64,000 nucleotides of DNA from Mycteria americana (GCF_035582795.1 NC_134366.1:10632161-10696160), one strand, 5' to 3'. Shown: positions 35,290 through 49,000, counted from the stretch's first letter. The notes: generated from the letters alone by a model not told the origin. Numbers and translations are program-made.

Positions 35290-38200
35290 TCACAAGGCAA
35301 GCACACAGAGAAATAATGTGGAGCAATACAGATTAAGCAGTCTTGTAGCTTATAAAAATGAAATTCAACCCTAACAGCAACTCCCCCTTACTACCCAAAC
35401 CGAGACAACATATTTCACCCTCTCCCTGACATCTAGACGCACCAGAGATGGAGATGGGTGAGGTCTGCTAAGTGCCCCGCTCCACCCTTCTGCTGGTGGC
35501 TCTCATTGCATCCCCTCTCATTCTGCCTAATTGTATTTGCAGTGCAAGTATTTGTACAACCACAGCCATATCCAAGGGCTTTCCCAGAGATAAGAGGTTT
35601 TATTTCACTTCCATCCAGAGCTATCTGCAAAATAATGTAATTAGTTTAGCCCATGTTTGTCAAGAGAAAACAAAACTGAACAGCTTAAATGGTATTTGGA
35701 GGAGCAACACATTCCTGCCCTTTGGCATAATTCAGCCTATAACTCTTTATCCAGCTGTGCCTGTGCTATCATGTCCACCACTCCGGGGTGTGACACAGAG
35801 CAGGGCTGTAGGAAGATACCGTCCTGATTTAGAGGAAAATTTCAGCACATCCATCACATGAAAAGTTATTCCACTCCTTCGGTTATTTATCTTCTGCATT
35901 TGTAAGACATGTTTTTGTAGGTACTCACGTTTTCGGGGCGTGGGTTAGTGCAGAAGCAAGGTAACCGGTTCTCTTCTGGCTTTCCTTCAGCTCTGTCCCC
36001 AGCACGCTGGACGTGAGCCCCGCTGGAGTGGAGCAGACCCTGTAACTGCCCTCTGTGAGGGGTTTAAATAGATTTTCCCGCTTGTTAGACAAACCTAATG
36101 TAACCTTAACTATCCAAGGCAACTAGCGTGGTAAAAAGATGCCGTAAGATCTCAAGAATCCAGAGCAAAAGGAGGAACGTTTAAAAATGCCCCCAAAACA
36201 GCTACCTTTAATGGAATTAGATAGCTTAGCTAAATAAATAAGAAGCTATTGCTTGTGGAAACATATCTCGGTGATTTCCCCTGAGGTAAAATCAGTACAG
36301 CAAAAGAAAAAAAAAAAAGTCTAAAAAAAAAAAATCCCTCACCATAAACCCAAAGGGACTTGTCAGCTCTACGGCAGAAATTGGAGAGACCACTCAAGCA
36401 AGAAGAGGATTAGGCTATCTGCTATCAAAGCACTCATGGACTGGATTTTTACAGCAACTTAAACAGAAAGTGGTGGGGTTTTGGGTTTGTTTTTTTTCCA
36501 TTTCCTGCTGTGGCAAAGATTGGAAGAAAAAATATACACAACAGAGTCCCTGAGGTAATGTCTTTCCAGTGGGACCAGTGCTTCCAGCGGGACCTCCTTC
36601 TAGGTCCATCAGCTTTAACAATTATAAAACTGCTCTGCTTTACACAGTGACCCCAAAGGCAGTGTGAAACATTTACACCTTTGGTTAAATCTGTGAAGAC
36701 CCATGTCCCGCGGTGCTGAACATGAGAGTGAGCTGGCCTGGCTGTGAGAAGGAAAGGACATAGTTGGTGACGAAGGGTCCTGGATGCTGCCTGATGCAGG
36801 AGAGCTGGAAGCAGCTACGCTACCACAAATACTGCCTCCTAATCCCCTCTGACCTGGGCTCCTGATCCCAGACACATCAGCGCTCAGCTATTTTGAATCT
36901 GCTCAGGCTTCCAAAAATACCAGGCATGCCCTGAGCATACTCACATTAGCACAGCCTCCGCCGTGAGAACATGGTACGAGCTTGTTTGCTCCGTACTAGC
37001 AGCACCGTGCTCGCCCGCTGCGCTGCCTCCCTGCCGCCGCAAGACAACAGGACTGTATTTACAAGTAGCAGAAATTGGGCAAATTATTACTGGAGTGTGA
37101 ATAAATGATTCCTTATTAAAACCCAAAATTTTTTCACTGAGCCTTCAGCTTTTCAGACTGTGCTTTTGCTGAAGTTGACTCTGAGTATTATGAGGAGGGG
37201 ATAGATTACATTGCTGCTGTATAGTCCTCAGCTCCGGCACAAGTCACCTGGTTGCTCTGATCCTCTTCTTCTTTATGAGGTCCTTCCAGGTACCGTCTCC
37301 TCTAGGCTCAGTCCAGCTCCAGCCCTCTCTTCTGCGTTCCTGCAGCTTCTCAGGTTGGGCTGGTGGCAGCTTTCAGGGGGCGCAGACAAGCTCACCTCCA
37401 TTTGGTGCGTCCCTTGCCTTACTTATTATATGGTTCCTGCAGCCATTTTATAGTAAACTATGCCAAGGCAGCATAACTGGGCATCTTCACTTGCCCATCC
37501 TCAGAGCTGCTGGTGCGCTGTGTGTTTGGTGACTGGTCCTTCACTGTCACGCTGTGACTGAGCCCTGCTCCCACTGTCTGCTTTGTGTCTTTAAACAGTT
37601 TTCCCCTAAAGAGAGAACAGATATGGTTTTAATTTGGAGTCTCCTTCTGGGCTTTCAACTCACTCTTCTAAAAGTTATTAATTCCAGGACAGACACAATT
37701 TCCTCTCTCTTTTTCAGCCTTAGATTCTGGTGCTGTTGAGGTAACGTATCTCTGTCTGTCTAGCTTTTAGTTATAAAGCCTTTGCCACTGCATAACTGTC
37801 TCCCTTTCCTTGTCTAGTTTTCTTTTCTTTCTTGCCACTCTATTGCCAGCTGGAAAAAACCTGTTATCTCCTTTCTATGGACAGGGCATAAAGAGATAAA
37901 AAAGCAATTCCAATGCCAAAGTCTACCTGCCCAGCCATCAGCCACCACCCTTCCTTGGCTAAACCCAACAGTGTCCTAAGCCTGAAGCCTCCTCAGGTTC
38001 TCCTTGGAGATTTCCCTAAACATCCCTACGTGTTCTGTGCGCAGAGACACACAACCACCAAGTTCATGCAGCAACCTGCATTCCTGCTGGTAGTCACCAA
38101 TAAGGTGCTCTGTGCCATTTTCACCTTCAGAGTCTACCCTGAAAAGGTCCACATGCCTAAAGGTGGTCTCAATTTATGCTCAGCAGATAAAACCTTCTGC

Positions 38201-40380
38201 TGGGATGGAGTAGTTGCAGGTTCACATCCCTCAGCAGCCTGAAGGCTTCACAGCATTATCACCTGCCTGTTAGGCTCTTCTCTTGGAGGAAGCAGAATAA
38301 CCATGCATCTTTAAAACAGCTATTCAAGGATTTCATGCAGCGTGGGCAAGCTTCAGCACAAGAATATACCCAATGCCAGACATCGTGAGCAAGACTCCTA
38401 CAGCCCATGAACCATGCAATGGGCCTCATAGGTCTGCAGCAGCAACCTTGCCTCCGGGATGTCACATTTTGTAAAAAACAGTAGACTTGACCTCAAGGTC
38501 TACCATCAGTAGAGTCCTCTCCATAGGAGAGCTTCATGTGGAAGTGGGTTTTCTTAGCCCCTTCCCCTACACCACTTTGTGGGGTCAGTTTACCTTATCT
38601 TGACGTCATTCCCTAAGGCGTCTGACTTCCAACAGTGCTCTTTTTTAGGTATTAAAGTGCCCGAGTTCTGCTTATAAATCTAATCCTAACTCACCTAAGT
38701 TAAAACAGATAATTTATTCTGAAGCTAAGATACCAATCCAGTTTGAATTTACATCACCCCTTTTTTAACTTCAAGACTTCTAAATAGGATTGCTTCAGTA
38801 TATGAACAGTATATTATCAAAAAGTATTCAAGGATGCTGTTGATCTACATATGGCTATATCAAGGCTAGCTGTAGTAAAGAATTCATTGCTCAATATGCT
38901 TGTTCAATTCATTGCTTAAAATGGATTCCATATCTTTACAAGTTTATACATTTAGCTTCAGGCATTTTATTATGACTGGTGCTAATGATAAGCTTTCAAA
39001 ATAAACATACGTGTATTGTTCTATATTGTAAGTAAAGTGACCATAAGCCCTAGTCTGCCTAGTTTTCCTGTTTTAAAAATCCTTCTAACCGGGATTTTGT
39101 AGACCAGTATTGCCTTCCTTGAATTATTTCAGATTAATAATTCTGATGCCAGGGAAATATTTTACTGGTACCTCCCTCATCCCCCGGAAAACCCATTCAT
39201 ATTTTAAAAACTTAGAAGAAAAACAGAAATTTCCCAGTTCCCAACTGTCATTTGCTCCTTGTAGCCTACTTTTGGAGCGTTGCCAGAAGCTCTCATGAGT
39301 CTGTTGGTGATGTATACATAGCATGCTCAGCATAATGTATGGCTATGGACAAGACATAGGCACATGAAAATAACGGCTGCTGATTTTGCTATCAAAATGC
39401 TCTTTGACCTTGACCCTTGGCTGGAAAGCACTATATTATTAATTCAAGTCTCATGTTGTCTCTTATCTTTACTTGTAATATGTGTTCTGTGTAGGCTTTA
39501 TTACTAAGTATGGGTTACAGATTTCACAAACTGGGAATAAAATCACACTGTTAGCATGACACCCCCAAATACCAATCTGTCTGCTAGGTTTCTCATGGGA
39601 GCTAGTTACTCTTTGCACGATCTCAGCACCTTCCTACCGACCCAGCACAGGAGCAGAACTAATATTAGAAAGCGCTAAACTCACTGTTAGCGTAGGATAA
39701 TTTTATTTAAAACCACTAGCCTAAATCCAAATTGAATTTATTTGCTGAAACATGAGCCCTTGGTGTAGCACAGATCCCTTTTTTTTGTGTGAAAGCATAG
39801 ATTCTTGCTTAGAAAGATTTATCTGATATTAATGACATAGCTGCATTTAGATTGCATGAATCAGTACGTGCCATAAACTGCTTGAAGACTCGTTAAACCT
39901 GATGAATTAAATAACCCTCCTGGGCTGGAGAGAGATGTTGCTGTTATAGTTTATGATATATCATATATCACATCTGTTTGTTATTGTTCTACCCGTGTTT
40001 TTTATGTGTAAAAGGGATAATGCCAGCAGGAGTAAGTCCTGCTTATTTTTGAAGAAACAGATGCTCTGCAAACAGGAGACAGTGTGAAAAGCCTGGAAAT
40101 TGGGAAATCTGCTGGAAATCTCTCTGATAGCCTGAGGAAGCACTGGAATACTTGTCTATACGGAGAAAGAGCCTGAAGAATATTATTATGGAGTAGTTAT
40201 TATACTGTGGGTTGGGTTTTTTTACAGTAAAACAACTTGTATTCTGATTTTAATTCTTCCGTTTTGAGTGCTCTCCCTTTGGAAGTGTTGCCACGGGAGC
40301 TGCTCATCCTCCGCTTGGGTCTCGTAGGTTGGAGTCTGGTACTCGATGATACTGATACGCGTCTCTTCTTCTGTTCCCAG
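35290..40380. other. Spacer without supported genes
   Basis: Includes A-rich runs at 36,307-36,334 and pyrimidine-rich tracts at 37.2-38.0 kb. A 23-nt stretch at 37,697-37,719 has splice-like borders but no usable frame. No gene or recognised repeat. Confidence 0.45.
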
Positions 40381-40448
40381 GGAGCACTGGACTGCAGCCC
40401 AGATCTGCATTTCAGTGGCTCTCTAAACAGTTTAAGGCTTGGGCGAAG
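40381..40448 (+). CDS. Candidate internal exon, 68 nt
   Basis: Seen: acceptor gtctcttcttctgttcccag ends at 40,380 and donor GCGAAG|gtaaat starts at 40,449. Both match consensus well. One frame, entering in phase 1 and leaving in phase 0, reads STGLQPRSAFQWLSKQFKAW then AK. A second frame is also open. The minus strand across 40,222-40,410 is open too and reads ISIIEYQTPTYETQAEDEQ, but its would-be acceptor lacks a pyrimidine tract. The plus-strand exon is favoured on splice quality. Function unknown. It may be non-coding. Confidence 0.22.
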
Positions 40449-43400
40449 GTAAATCCTCTTAAAATTCCAGGCCAAACACCGTTCGTTTTGTGTTATCTAT
40501 ATAAGCTCATTTTTTTTTTTTTTATTAGCTGGTAGCACAATTCCTCCAGTTCTCAGGTTTACGCTTTCGGTCGGTCATGCATGTGTTGGCTGGCTGAGAG
40601 CAGCTCCTATCAGCCTGAGTCAATTCCCAATGGAGTCAATGGGTTCTGAGCCAGGCCAGCTGCCCTTGGCTGTGAACTGTAAAATAAATATTTCTCTTAA
40701 ACACGGAGCATCTCGACTATTCCAAGAATGTCTCAAAAGCCGATCTAGGCTATGTCAGCTCTTCTTCATATGCAAAGGGGAAAAATCCTTTCAGAACTGA
40801 AGCATGGGAAGTATGTAACGCCGAGATGTGTCATTGTCTAAACTTTGGGCAGGGTGGGATGTTAGGGAAGGTTTCCAGGGAACCAGAAAAACTTTCACCA
40901 ACTTATTGGCTGACATCCACGGCAAATGTCATTCCAGATATGGCAGAGAATTAAGCAGCTCTATAGCGAAGTAAAGCCACATCCAAAAATAAAGATCATA
41001 ATGCTTATATTTTAATGTTAAATGGTAAAAATTCAAGTGCTGTAAAAGCCAGTGAGACTGGGGAAGAGACTTGTGATCCCTGGTAGTATTTAAATGAGTA
41101 CTTTTCTCTGATTCTGGTTAAAAACAAGTTAAGTGTTTAGATGCATTTAAGTGCGTGAATTGTTTCCCGGCTTTAGGAGGGTCTAATCTTTAAGTTACGT
41201 ACAATGTGCTTTGCTAAACTGTGGATGAAATTTCTCTCACCTGGCCAGTGATGGGTCATGCTGTGATGAGAACGCAGTGTCTCTGGCTTAAAGTGTCTGT
41301 TTTAAATCTAATACATAGATAAACAACGAAAAAACCTACCTTTCAAAGAAGTCTACCTAGGACTCCAAAAATCCTCCCTCGGGCTACATAAAATTATAAA
41401 AAGTAAACAAGTATTCAATACCTCTGATAGCTAAAGCTCTGCTGAACTAGAACCAAAGACTTAAATCCAAAATTGGTCCTGCTCCATGCAAGACATTGTC
41501 CTCTACTGATTCTCCTCTTATATGTCCATTTGCTCCTTTCTTAGCTCTCTTTCCATCCCTCTCTGGGGCATCACTGGCCTTGATCCCTAGGTCCAGTATT
41601 CTCTCAGTGCTGACAGGTCTCTGAATTACTGGATTCCTTGGGTGGCAAGCACTCCTAGGGAGGTATCTTCATGGGGCCTGCTGTCTAAGCACCTACTGCG
41701 GTCAGTGGAGCTCTAGTCAATACAATCTGTTGACCCTCAGGAATATTTGAGCTCATCCTAAAGTACTGACCTACCTTTGGGCAGCTGACTTGCCCTCTAG
41801 GCTCCAGCGGTCAGACTGACGCTGACTGTAACGGGGCCCTACACATCACCCCCTGCCAGACACCTCGACTTCCGTGTCCTAAGCAGGAGCTGAATCCTAC
41901 CTTTGCTGTCCAGAGTAAAATCCTGGCAGGTCTTTTTGAGTGCCCACTTGGTTTGGGTTCAGTTTTTAATCTTTCCTCCCAATGTCTCCTCCTTTCTACA
42001 TCCTTTCCTAATCATGGCAGGTGACAACCCTATTCTGCCAGTCACTCAGGCTCCCAACCTGGCCATCGTATTAGCTGGGATTTAGCTGAGCTGTGATAAC
42101 TGAAATCTCAGTGGTTCTTGATTTCTGACTTCTCCAACAGCCAATCCTTCCTAGCAATGCACGCAGGTAAATCTCTCCTCCAGACACCCAGTTTCACACC
42201 TAGATCCTTGCAGGTTCCCTTCCGTTGCCCTTGAGAAATTCAATCCTACGCTGCTCCTGCCCACGGGCTATCAAAGGTCATTCCCTAGCCTGCATCGCCT
42301 CTCACCTTTCTTTTTCCACACTGACATATTTTTCTCAAATACATTGAACATAAGCTTTTTGCTTTGGCTCTCAGCGTGCAGCTTGGCTGGTTCCCTACCT
42401 TCTGCATCAGCTTTTGTTGCCTGTCAAGGCAGTTACTCCCTGCCAGGGTGCCATCATCCCCTTGTTAAATTTTCCAACAAGAACCTGTATCCTTTCTTCC
42501 ATCAGGCCCTCAGGCCTGGGAAAGACATCTTGCAAACAGCCACAAAGCTACATCATTACTTGCTTTCAAAGCTCTTATTTAAATTCTCCTTTGCCATAAG
42601 GCTTAAGGAAAAAACCCCACCTTTGCCTTTACACAGACTACAAAAGTCTATTATACCAAATAATATGTTTGTTCATGATTTCCTGTATTCCGTGTAGATT
42701 TTTTCTTACACTTTGATTATAAACAATTTAGGGTAAGAATTGCATTCCAGGGTTTGTTATTAAGATTCCAAGAACTGAGAAGATGTAAATACATCATAAG
42801 GATAAATAAAGGACGGTAACAACTCTTTCATTAAAGAGAAAGACATGCCTAAATTTCCTGGTGGTCGGCTGTTGTGAACTCCATTAGGAGCCGTGAGTGT
42901 TGACATCAGTTTGCCTAAATCATTGCCATTTTTTCTAAGGTAATAAGGCGTGTTGTGAGCTTTGGGAGACGTGAGAGCACCTCATTTCAATCAGCAGTAT
43001 AAAACACCAGCTTCTTCTTCAATGCTGCATTTTTTGGAGAAGCCACTGGAGGGACACCTCCACTACAAAACTAAAACAAGCCACAACCTGCTCCAGCACT
43101 TCCAGCCTCGTCCGCTCCTGCTCTTCTTGGGTGGAAGACTCCAAACACCGGCGTTACGTTGCTGGCTACAAATTATTTCTGGTTTAGAATCAAAGACCTA
43201 ACATGACTTAAAGTTATTAGTTCTATAGAGATAGGAGGAAAAGAAAGAAAGGAAAAAATGCTCATGTCACTTCGGACCAGTGTTAAAGCTCAAAACTTCA
43301 TGGGGGGACGTCAGAAGGCCTGCTCCCGCACAGCCCAACTTGCAGAGCGCCCTGTGCTGAAGTGAGGTGGGCTCACACAAGCAAAGGCTGCGAGCCCGGG

Positions 43401-45767
43401 CCAGGAACAGCCCTAGCACAGTCTGAAGCCACCGGACACGTTTAGGCAACCAACTCATCTCTGATGGCCAGGCTGTTCCTCTTGCTGCTGCAGGTTTTGG
43501 GGAGTGATGTCCATAGCAAAGCTGAATTTCCCTTGTCTTTTCCACATCAAGTCTACTTGTGTTACTACAAGTTGACTCTTGCCAAACCACAATTTTGGGG
43601 GGAGTTAATAAACTAAATTTGTGGCCATCCAATACTTTCCTGTAAAAAAATAATAGTCACCCAGGAAGTCACCATCTGAGGAAGACACGCCAAATGTGTC
43701 TAAAACATATCTCCGTGCAAATACGATTCTATTTTTGTCTGAAACAGAAGGCAGGAAACATTTATGTTCCTGGGTATCTAAATTTATCTTGAAAAGAGTA
43801 TTTATTAAAGTCACCATAGAAACAGACATTTAGAAGTATTAGACTTATTCCAGTTGTTACAATTACTATTTCCTCCACAGCACGATCTGTTATATAGCAA
43901 ATAATGAACAACTCAAGATCTCTTATAATCTTATTCCAGAGATTTTTGCTCTTTGGTGGAAAAAAATCCCAACTTTTGTGGCATGTAAAACTGCCCTTTC
44001 ACATCCCTGCTTTAATCTATTGAACAAAAAGAGAAAAAAACTTGGAATATTTACCTGCAAGTAAAGATGCAAAGAAAAAGTTTGAACTTGCAGTGCTTAC
44101 TTTTAGGGCAGTATCCAAGAGTGTTTGTCAGATTTAAAAATGTTTTGTAATTCGCTGATTAATAAGCCAGCTCCATGGCTAACTGTACACATTTAATGAA
44201 GAGTCTGCTCTGCCTGGTGGTCCAGTGGTCTCTCTAAATCATGTCAACAGTTGTCACAGCTACTGCTTATAAAGCCATTTTAAAAATGAACCTACCACTG
44301 ATTTGCAGGAGACCATTTTTGCAGTGTGACTTCTTTAAGCACAGCATCCCCTGGTCGCCGCCGCGATGAGCTGCAGCCCACGCGCGCTCCTTGCCTGGGA
44401 GGGTTCCCGCTGGTTTATGCCGGGGATTGCAGTTCCGGCGGGATTGCCTCGCGCTGACCACTCCTGTGCCGATGCGCTCCATGTGGGAACTATTTTGGTC
44501 AGTGAGCTTTTCATAAACAAGCATCCTACAAATGCCAAACTCTGAAATAACTGTTTTCATGTGCTAAAAAACAACTTTTACCATGAAAAATGTTCTGTAA
44601 AGAATGAAACAGTCTACGCTCCCGCCCTTACTTGGTGCAGCCTTTCACGCTAGCTATTTAGTACAGTAGCTACTCCAGATTAACAGTAAGAGTTTCATGG
44701 TTTACGATACGGTTGACATAAACGTCCTATCATGAAAGTTTCACCTTTTCTTATTGGATGTATTTTCTAAAAGTGACACTGTAATCCTGTATGCACAGGT
44801 TATATTTATCACAGCTGGCTTAGGCAGAGACCGAATTAATTAGGAAGTGTCTCAAATGTCAGATCATTAAATGAAATTGTAAAAAGGTAAATTGTAGTCT
44901 TCAGTGAGCAGATATCTCACAAAATGATCCTTGAAATAAATTGCAATCGCTGTAAAATATTCCTTTCTTCTTTACAATCGCTTATAGGGACAATGTATAT
45001 GGTTCCACATAAACACTAAAACTTTCTAATTTGATGTGAAGGTCAGCATAGAGGATGTGATGAGGAATTTCTTTTAGTCTCTGTGGAATGACTAAACACT
45101 GAACAAATATTTAATTTGCATTTTACATTCCTATTGAATAGACTTTTCTTCTTCCAAAAATCCCCCTAGAGTTTATTTCAGTTCTTTTCTTGTCAAAAAT
45201 TTATAGGAATAAAGTGGAAAAAACCAAGGTAAACATAACAAACAGCTAACATTTAATAAATTCTTCCCTTTTTACTATTTTAATACCAAAAAAGGTACTG
45301 TAATAGTGAAAAAAAGGGAAATGCAGCATATTTTTCACTCATTCCACCCTCAAGTGTCAACTTTTCTACCCTGAAATCAATACTTAGACTCAATAGTAGA
45401 AATGCATTTTACTGGGAGAAACTCTTGTAGTATACTTTTAAAATCATGAATGCGAGGTCTGTTATTTTAATGCAGTACTTGATTCCAGGGACTCGCACGA
45501 GATTCCTGTATCAGGACGCTGTTAGCTGCATTACAAAGGTAACAAATTAAGACAGAAAGCAGCATGTGGGAGATGGCATATTATTTTCCTCCCTTCTCCC
45601 TCTTTCCTCCCCAAATCAATCTGTTTAGACTGACCCAGTTCTAGCTGCGGTGTCAAGGCAACACGTTATGAAAAGGGATGCTTTGAAAGGGCTCCCGTCC
45701 CTTTGCCAGGGTATTTTGTAGGCCATTTTGGGGACGTCCGGACCCTTGCTGCTTACTGACTTTGCAG
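40449..45767. other. Spacer, mostly without supported features
   Basis: Pyrimidine-rich between 41.5 and 42.6 kb. A TATAAAA lies at about 42,997 with no convincing gene behind it. A weak minus-strand exon candidate lies at 43,661-43,738. 44.6-45.1 kb is AT-rich with several TAATTA-like words but no identified element. Confidence 0.4.
43661..43738 (-). CDS. Weak candidate internal exon, 78 nt, minus strand
   Basis: On the minus strand, acceptor tgtttcctgccttctgtttcag precedes the stretch and donor CCTGG|gtgac follows. The phase-1 frame reads KNRIVFARRYVLDTFGVSSS then DGDFLG. A second acceptor (ttatttttttacag) lies 20 nt further on. The reading frame stays open across both. Nothing links it to other minus-strand candidates. 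Chance is the leading alternative. Confidence 0.15.
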
Positions 45768-45969
45768 TACTGACACGGTGCAGAACATGCCAGCGTACAC
45801 GTGCAAACACAGGCGGGTAAACGAGCCCTTCTCGCTGCAAGAGCTACTGTCACTGAGCTGCAGCGAGGAGGAAAGTTGCATTAAAAACAAGTACACGCTG
45901 TCCTCCCACTGCTTCCAGTGCACGGAGGATGTATCGGATCCAGAGGCAAAGGACAGGAGTGGACAGTAG
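45768..45969 (+). CDS. Candidate terminal exon in a GC-richer patch
   Basis: Seen: acceptor gctgcttactgactttgcag ends at 45,767. The open frame reads TDTVQNMPAYTCKHRRVNEP, FSLQELLSLSCSEEESCIKN and further to TAG at 45,967-45,969, 67 codons. The peptide is acidic and cysteine-containing and looks protein-like, and GC is higher than in the flanks. No AATAAA follows within a few hundred bases, and there is no identifiable upstream exon. Family not recognised. It could be a chance opening. Confidence 0.2.
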
Positions 45970-46006
45970 CAGAGGCACTTAGTATGTCAGCACAGCGTTG
46001 AGGTTA

Positions 46007-46034
46007 TAATATAATACAGACCTGTATTATATTA
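46007..46034. repeat. Perfect 13-bp inverted repeat with 2-bp spacer
   Basis: taatataatacag (46,007-46,019) is followed by AC and then its exact reverse complement ctgtattatatta (46,022-46,034). The near-perfect AT-rich palindrome could extrude as a cruciform. No transposon termini recognised. Confidence 0.95.
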
Positions 46035-49000
46035 ACGTTAAACGTAACATCTATAAGCAGTGGTCCCAAACATGCCAGAACTTATTTAAGGGGCTTGTTT
46101 CTTTTTAAGTTTCCCCCCAAATCTGCAGCTTTTCTGTGGGCACCCAGCTACCTGGCCTCACTGTCTTAAAATCTGTGGGTCTTACACACCCACACCGATA
46201 ACTGATAAGAGGGGCTTGGGGTCGGCCACCCTCACAGGGACCCTTCCCTGGGCTTTCTCCTCAGTTGTGTGGTTGTAGAGACGGTCTCTACTCCCTCTCC
46301 TCTGCAGAGCAGGTTGGAGAACCTGTTCCTGAACTTAGTGAGTGCTTGGCAAGTGAAGCTACCTACGTGGAAGGCCTCCAACATTTTTTCCCTATAAAAC
46401 ATTTTTGACAGCCCCCTCACTGGTCCCTCCCACAGTCCCAGCAGACTTGGGAAGAAGGCAGTTTTCAGCAGAAAAGTGAACACAGATTCCTGTGCTGCTC
46501 TCTCCGTCTCCTTTGCACGGTGCTGGAGAGGGGGGGGTAGGGTCTGTCCCATCTGCTTTCCCAGTCCTAAATTCACTGAGAGAGAAGTGACCATGGCTTG
46601 GAGAGGACATGTGCCTCTGCACTTGGTATGTCACTCCCTGGGACTGTACTAGAGGTGGGAAGGGACGCAAGGGGCCAGTGTACTGAAGGCGGCTCTGAAC
46701 TGATGCTCAGGCACCAGCACTTGTAGGTAGGAAGCTGGACAGCTTTGAAATTCAGGTTTCAACGCTGCCCTTGTGACTCCCCTTTGTTAGACTGTGTCAG
46801 CACATATTGGTACCCACAGGCATATGTACGGTAGCTTCACCTAAGGTATGAGATGATACTCACTACGTTCATAACCTGCTGTAACGGAGAAAGTGTTTCC
46901 ACCTAGAATTTGGCAATTTTCTGTGACGCCATCAGACTTTCAGTGCTCAGTGAGTCTGGCAGTATATGCCGGTACAAATGGCTGTGTGCTTAAAGGAATC
47001 CAAAAGGGACTGACCGTCAGCCTCTAGGCATCCACCAATCTTGCTGAATTACTTTCATTCAATCTTTGTGTTCTTACCTGCTATCACATTTATCCCTTCA
47101 TGCACGTTCCTCCTATTGAAAGCACAAGCCTTAAGTCATCTGTTAAGAGGGTACGGCGAATGTTGCACGAGTGTATTCTTGGATTTTTTTTTCTTTGTGA
47201 ACGGTTAAAATTGCTTCTTGAGGACATGAATGCCTTTTCTGGCTGTCTCCGCTCTTCTGTCTTCGTCTTTGACACTGAGGACACTTGAGAAGTATGGGTC
47301 GTGTTGCATGGGATCATGGGATGCAGGAAGCTTAACACACGAATCACAGACGTTCTGTTTTATTCATAAAGAAGAAATAATTGGGGATTTTGTTTTCTCT
47401 TAAATGAATCTTTTGATTAACAGGCTGATGCTGGGCATTTTTTTAAAAGGAGTATTTTTTTTTTTTTTGAGCCAGCAGGAATAATAAAAAGGTCTGTCTG
47501 CTTTTTGTTTCACATTATACAATGATTAGCCTGAAAGAGATATCAATTATATTTGTATAAGAACATTTTTCCTCACTGTTTTTAGCCCCGTGTGTTGCAC
47601 TGATTAAGGGGAATTGATCTTTGCTGCCATACGAAAATGGGAAAACAAACATGAGCTCAGTGATTGTATAAGATGTGCATAATTTGAGCCAAGAGGAACG
47701 CTTTGTGGATTAGTCAGACCATGCAGACAAGTCTATCAAATGTACAACGTGTCATATACAGATTTCTGTTTAGTGGACCTTTCTGTCCCAGCCTCCACAT
47801 TTATCATTGTCTCCCTGACAGGAGCTCTGCCCTGTTATCCTGACTTGTATGTCATTTATCAGTGTTAAGTACAACAAAAGAGTATCTCTTTAAACCCCCT
47901 TTACCCTTTCACATGCTTCTACCCTTGAATAATGATATCTGTCTCTGCAGCCACAAATATTCCATTTCATCCTTTCCTTTGTATTATGTTAGTTGTTCAA
48001 TAAATGATTAAAATGGCATTAGTGCACTTTAAAATGAAAATTATTATATTATTGTTGAATTCATGTGTAAGAGAAGAGATAAAAGCATTTGGGTGCTTTT
48101 GCCCCCTTTTTAGGCCTGTCAAGTCAAAAGAGTCTTGTATAAAAAAACCCCATCCACAAAGTCAAAACACAGCAATGCCAACTCAGCCCAAATCACACAG
48201 CCCCGAGCCCAAATCTGAATTTTCAGCCATGGCTATAAATCACTGACTCCAAAGCAAAAAGAGTGAATTATGACAAACACAGAAATGAAAATAGCATTAA
48301 TGGTCTTTCAAAATTCTTTCACATATGACTATTCCATTTATTTTACTCAAGAACAAAGGCGGACGTGGGGAAAATGGGCCACAAGAATCTTAAAAAGGTT
48401 ACACAAAAAGTGAAAACAGTTGCTGGAAAAGATGTTTCCCAGCAGCATTGCATGGCCATGTCTGCTGCCACGTTTTATAACAACGCACCGTCTTTATAGA
48501 AAGTTGGTAACATGCTGGAAGTCATAAGCTTCACAGAATTTATATCTAGCTACTGCCCTGCAAGACATTTTATAGAGATGTGTTAGCAACTCTGTATAAC
48601 AGGTACGGTCCAGGCTCAGGTTATTAATTATTAATCAATAAAAACCCCAAACCAATTACCAGTTCAAAACTTTGCTTCTCATTCTCTCATCTGTTCATAC
48701 ACATAAATCATCCGGTTCTCACACCCCTCCTCTTACACCTCCAGCTCTGTTTTCCAGACCTATTTCCCTGTTCTTTTTCTAAAAGACAGAAAACACCTTG
48801 TCCTTCATGTTTTGCGCAGCCTCCTCATGCTCCTGGCTCTGGCAGCACTACACTGCTGGGACATGGGCTCTTGCACTCCTCGTCACTGTGCTGTATCCCT
48901 TCAGGCATCACTTAAAGGATGCTGAGACCCGCTCACTACTCCAGATCTGGGTCCTGAGAGAGTCACCAAGATTGCTTACAGTTGTGCAATATCTGCCAAA

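Noticed and set aside
37697..37719. 23-nt micro-exon between a strong acceptor and gtaacg donor
   Set aside because: One frame stops inside it, and there is no neighbouring exon in a compatible phase.
42962..43201. TATA-driven gene at about 43.0 kb
   Set aside because: TATAAAA is present but the following 79-codon frame has no start codon context, donor or polyadenylation signal that supports a gene.
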